NCBI GenBank assembly: GCA_001873675.1
Contig: MNZP01000003.1
Location: 1-6,188, forward strand
Direction: 5' to 3'
From: Syntrophaceae bacterium CG2_30_49_12
Lineage (GTDB): Bacteria; Desulfobacterota; Syntrophia; Syntrophales; CG2-30-49-12
DNA length: 6,188 bases
Each line of letters starts with the position of its first letter. Within the stretch, counting starts at the first letter, position 1. The translations under genes were made by a program, and so were the position numbers. Below the pieces are notes generated by a model. That model searched no databases. It was given only the letters and a program-made list of their open reading frames with translations, and was not told the DNA's origin. This document shows, piece after piece, positions 3,679-6,188 of the stretch.

Positions 3679-6188
3679 ATGGGCAAGTTTAGAGAAAATT
3701 TTGGCCGTATCAAGAAAACCATGGATATCCCCAATCTTATTGATATCCAGATCGAGTCCTACAAGAAGCTTCTCCAAAAAGATGTGGACCCGGATAAGAG
3801 GGGTAACTTTGGTCTTCAAGGTGCGTTTAAAAGTGTTTTTCCCATTTCCGATTTCAGTGGCAGATGTTCCCTTGAATTTGTCAGTTACAAGATAAAAAAT
3901 GCCCGATACGATGTAAAGGAATGCATCCAGAAGGGGATGACTTATGCTGCTCCCGTAAAAATTGTGGTGAGGCTTATTGTCTTCGATACCGATCGAGTTT
4001 CAGATCAGAAATCGGTCCGGGATATCAAGGAGCAGGAGATTTACTTTGGTGAGATTCCTTTGATGACGGATAATGGTTCGTTCATCGTGAATGGGACGGA
4101 ACGTGTTATCGTCAGCCAACTTCACAGATCTCCTGGTATCTTCTTCGATCATGATAAGGGGAAAACGCTTGCCGGTGGAAAACTCATCTATTCAGCAAGG
4201 ATTATCCCCATCAGGGGTTCTTGGCTTGATCTTGAATTTGATTCTAAGGATATCCTCTATGTCAGGATAGACAGGCGAAGGAAGATGCCGGTCACGATAC
4301 TGTTGAAGGCCATGGGGAATACAACGGAATTTTTGCTGAATTACTTTTATAACATTGAAAAGGTGTTTTTAGAGGATGGCCGACTCTATAGGGCAGTTGA
4401 TGATTCTTTAATTGGCGAAAAGGCGCCGACCGATATCATCGCTATGGCAAGCGGTGAAGCCATTGTCAGGAAGGGGAAAAAGATCAGCCCAAAAATCTTA
4501 AAGAAGATGACGGAACTGAATATCGATCGGATACCCCTTGACGACCTTGATATAGTAGGGAAAATTTTCTCTGCAGATGTTAGCGATCCGAAAACCGGCG
4601 AGATACTGTTGAGATGTAATGAGGAATTAACACTGGAAGGTTTGGAACTTATCCGTGAAAATGGTATCCGTGAGTTCTACTTTATCCGTCTTGACGAGGA
4701 CAGAGGCAACGCCTCTATCAGAGACACCCTGCTTTCCGAGCAGATTGAAAACGAAGCAGAGGCGATTATAGAGATCTACAGAAGGCTCCGACCGGGTAAC
4801 CCTCCTACGCTGGAGATGGCGCAAAAGTTTCTCAACAGTTTGTTTTTCGAAAACGAGACTTACGATCTCTCTGATGTGGGAAGAGCGAGGATGAATTACA
4901 AACTTCGCCTCGATGTATCTACAGATGTAACGGTTTTACGAAACAAGGACATCCTGGCGGGGGTCAAATATTTGATTGATTTAAAAAATGGGGCGGGTGA
5001 TTGTAGCATAGATGATATCGACCACTTAGGTAACAGACGGGTTAGATCCGTGGGAGAACTTGTCGAAAACCAGTATCGGATAGGTTTGGTGAGAATGGAG
5101 CGGGCTATTAAGGAGAAGATGAGTCTCCAGGATATTGAAACCTTGATGCCTCATGATCTCATCAATGCCAAACCGGTTTCTGCCGTGGTGAATGAGTTTT
5201 TCGGAAGCAGTCAACTTTCACAGTTTATGGATCAAACCAACCCACTTTCTGAAATTACCCATAAACGGAGACTGTCAGCGCTTGGTCCCGGTGGCCTCAC
5301 CCGCGAGAGGGCAGGATTTGAGGTACGAGATGTCCATCCTACTCATTATGGCCGCATCTGTCCTGTGGAAACACCGGAAGGCCCCAATATCGGACTGATT
5401 GTTTCTCTTTCCACTTATGCGAGGGTGAATGAGTTTGGCTTTATAGAAACTCCTTACAGAATTGTGGAAAATGGAAGAGTAATTGATGATATCCGCTACC
5501 TTACCGCTATGGAGGAAGAAAACCTGATTGTTGCTCCAGCCGACAGTCCACTCGATGCAAATGGACGGTTTGTGGGAGAGCTTATTTCCGCAAGGAAAGG
5601 TGATGATTTTCTTTCTGTTGTACCGGAAGAGATAAATATGATGGATGTGTCGCCCAATCAGTTAGTCAGCGTTGCGGCCGCCTTGATTCCCTTCCTGGAA
5701 CATGATGACGCCAATCGTGCCCTTATGGGTTCTAATATGCAGAGACAGGCGGTTCCCCTTCTTAAACCCGAGGCTCCCCTTGTGGGTACGGGTATGGAAT
5801 CCGTTGTCGCCAGGGATTCAGGCGCCGTTGTCGTGGCAAGGCGGTCCGGGATTGTGGTGAGTGTTGATGCGGGAAGGATCGTAATAAGTTGTGACGGCGC
5901 CGAAAACGACGAGTTAGATACGGGTGTTGATATATATAATCTGGCGAAGTACCAGCGTTCAAATCAGGATACCTGTTTCAACCAAAAACCGATCGTAGAT
6001 GTTGGAGACCGGGTAAAGAGGAAAGATATCATCGCCGATGGCTCTGCCACCGATATGGGGGAACTGGCCCTGGGAAGAAATGTGCTTGTTGCCTTTATGT
6101 CATGGGGGGGATACAATTATGAAGATTCTATACTGGTCAGTGAAAGAATTATAAAGGATGACGTCTATACCTCTATCCATATTGAGGA
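3679..6188 (+). CDS. rpoB: DNA-directed RNA polymerase subunit beta, 5' part (runs off window)
   Basis: The first 836 codons plus two bases of the catalytic beta subunit. Full-length relatives are about 1340-1370 residues, so roughly 60 percent is visible. Landmarks in order are MGKFRENFGRIKKTMDIPNL (1-20), TDNGSFIVNGTERVIVSQLH (130-149), IPIRGSWLDLEFD (176-188), VRIDRRRKMPVTILLKAMG (195-213), IDHLGNRRVRSVGEL (447-461) and the rifampicin pocket from FGSSQLSQFMDQTNPLSE (508-525). These are followed by RPGxx-type core ALGPGGLTRERAGFEVRDVH (534-553), CPVETPEGPNIGLI (561-574) and WGGYNYEDSILVSER (809-823) with acidic residues E815 and D816. E. coli numbering is offset by only two at the rifampicin region and at E813/D814, so the upstream lobe layout matches E. 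coli overall. No frameshift or stop was found. It follows the structured spacer after rplL, and rpoC is expected downstream, outside the window. Confidence 0.99.
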   Translation, partial: MGKFRENFGRIKKTMDIPNLIDIQIESYKKLLQKDVDPDKRGNFGLQGAFKSVFPISDFSGRCSLEFVSYKIKNARYDVKECIQKGMTYAAPVKIVVRLIVFDTDRVSDQKSVRDIKEQEIYFGEIPLMTDNGSFIVNGTERVIVSQLHRSPGIFFDHDKGKTLAGGKLIYSARIIPIRGSWLDLEFDSKDILYVRIDRRRKMPVTILLKAMGNTTEFLLNYFYNIEKVFLEDGRLYRAVDDSLIGEKAPTDIIAMASGEAIVRKGKKISPKILKKMTELNIDRIPLDDLDIVGKIFSADVSDPKTGEILLRCNEELTLEGLELIRENGIREFYFIRLDEDRGNASIRDTLLSEQIENEAEAIIEIYRRLRPGNPPTLEMAQKFLNSLFFENETYDLSDVGRARMNYKLRLDVSTDVTVLRNKDILAGVKYLIDLKNGAGDCSIDDIDHLGNRRVRSVGELVENQYRIGLVRMERAIKEKMSLQDIETLMPHDLINAKPVSAVVNEFFGSSQLSQFMDQTNPLSEITHKRRLSALGPGGLTRERAGFEVRDVHPTHYGRICPVETPEGPNIGLIVSLSTYARVNEFGFIETPYRIVENGRVIDDIRYLTAMEEENLIVAPADSPLDANGRFVGELISARKGDDFLSVVPEEINMMDVSPNQLVSVAAALIPFLEHDDANRALMGSNMQRQAVPLLKPEAPLVGTGMESVVARDSGAVVVARRSGIVVSVDAGRIVISCDGAENDELDTGVDIYNLAKYQRSNQDTCFNQKPIVDVGDRVKRKDIIADGSATDMGELALGRNVLVAFMSWGGYNYEDSILVSERIIKDDVYTSIHIE

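Noticed and set aside
4627..5962. Several short reading frames on both strands inside rpoB
   Set aside because: All lie within the intact rpoB frame and show no domain, start signal or independent coding character.

Overview
The window is a bacterial translation/transcription locus. It carries four tRNA genes and the ribosomal protein L33 gene, followed by the conserved run secE-nusG-rplK-rplA-rplJ-rplL-rpoB. All genes are on the + strand. The rpoB reading frame is still open at the right edge. Base composition is moderately AT-rich. The gene order (tRNA-Tyr, tRNA-Gly, tRNA-Thr, rpmG, tRNA-Trp, secE, nusG) and the protein sequences, including a zinc-type 49-residue L33, a short single-span SecE and an RpoB very close in spacing to E. 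coli, suggest a proteobacterial or Desulfobacterota (deltaproteobacterial-type) organism. This placement is inferred from gene order and remembered family features, not from a search.

Layout. 1-39 is leader sequence with no recognisable gene. 40-388 holds tRNA-Tyr(GUA), tRNA-Gly(UCC) and tRNA-Thr(GGU). 414-563 is rpmG, too short for most ORF callers. 613-689 is tRNA-Trp(CCA). 728-1466 is secE-nusG, almost abutting. 1486-3583 is rplK, rplA, rplJ and rplL with gaps of 13-24 bp. 3584-3678 is the only sizeable gap among the protein genes and contains two strong GC-rich hairpins. 3679-6188 is the first 836 codons of rpoB. No gene-free stretch exceeds 300 bp.

How the genes fit together. The tRNAs and L33, L11, L1, L10 and L7/L12 supply decoding and the 50S L1 and L12 stalks. 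NusG and RpoB are transcription-elongation components, and NusG can couple RNA polymerase to the ribosome. SecE is an essential part of the SecYEG translocon. Close spacing and coupled start/stop signals suggest cotranscription, with tRNAs as processing punctuation in the upstream part.

The core genes are ordinary. Points worth a second look: (1) the rplL-rpoB gap contains two hairpins that are inverted copies of one architecture with different but fully paired stems, like a REP/BIME pair; (2) each of these hairpins has a 5-nt flank perfectly complementary to its own loop; (3) tuf, often found between tRNA-Thr and rpmG in related gene orders, is absent; (4) the rplA-rplJ gap is too short for a usual L10 leader; (5) the tRNA-Thr gene lacks an encoded CCA while the other three have it. 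I found no clearly new gene system.
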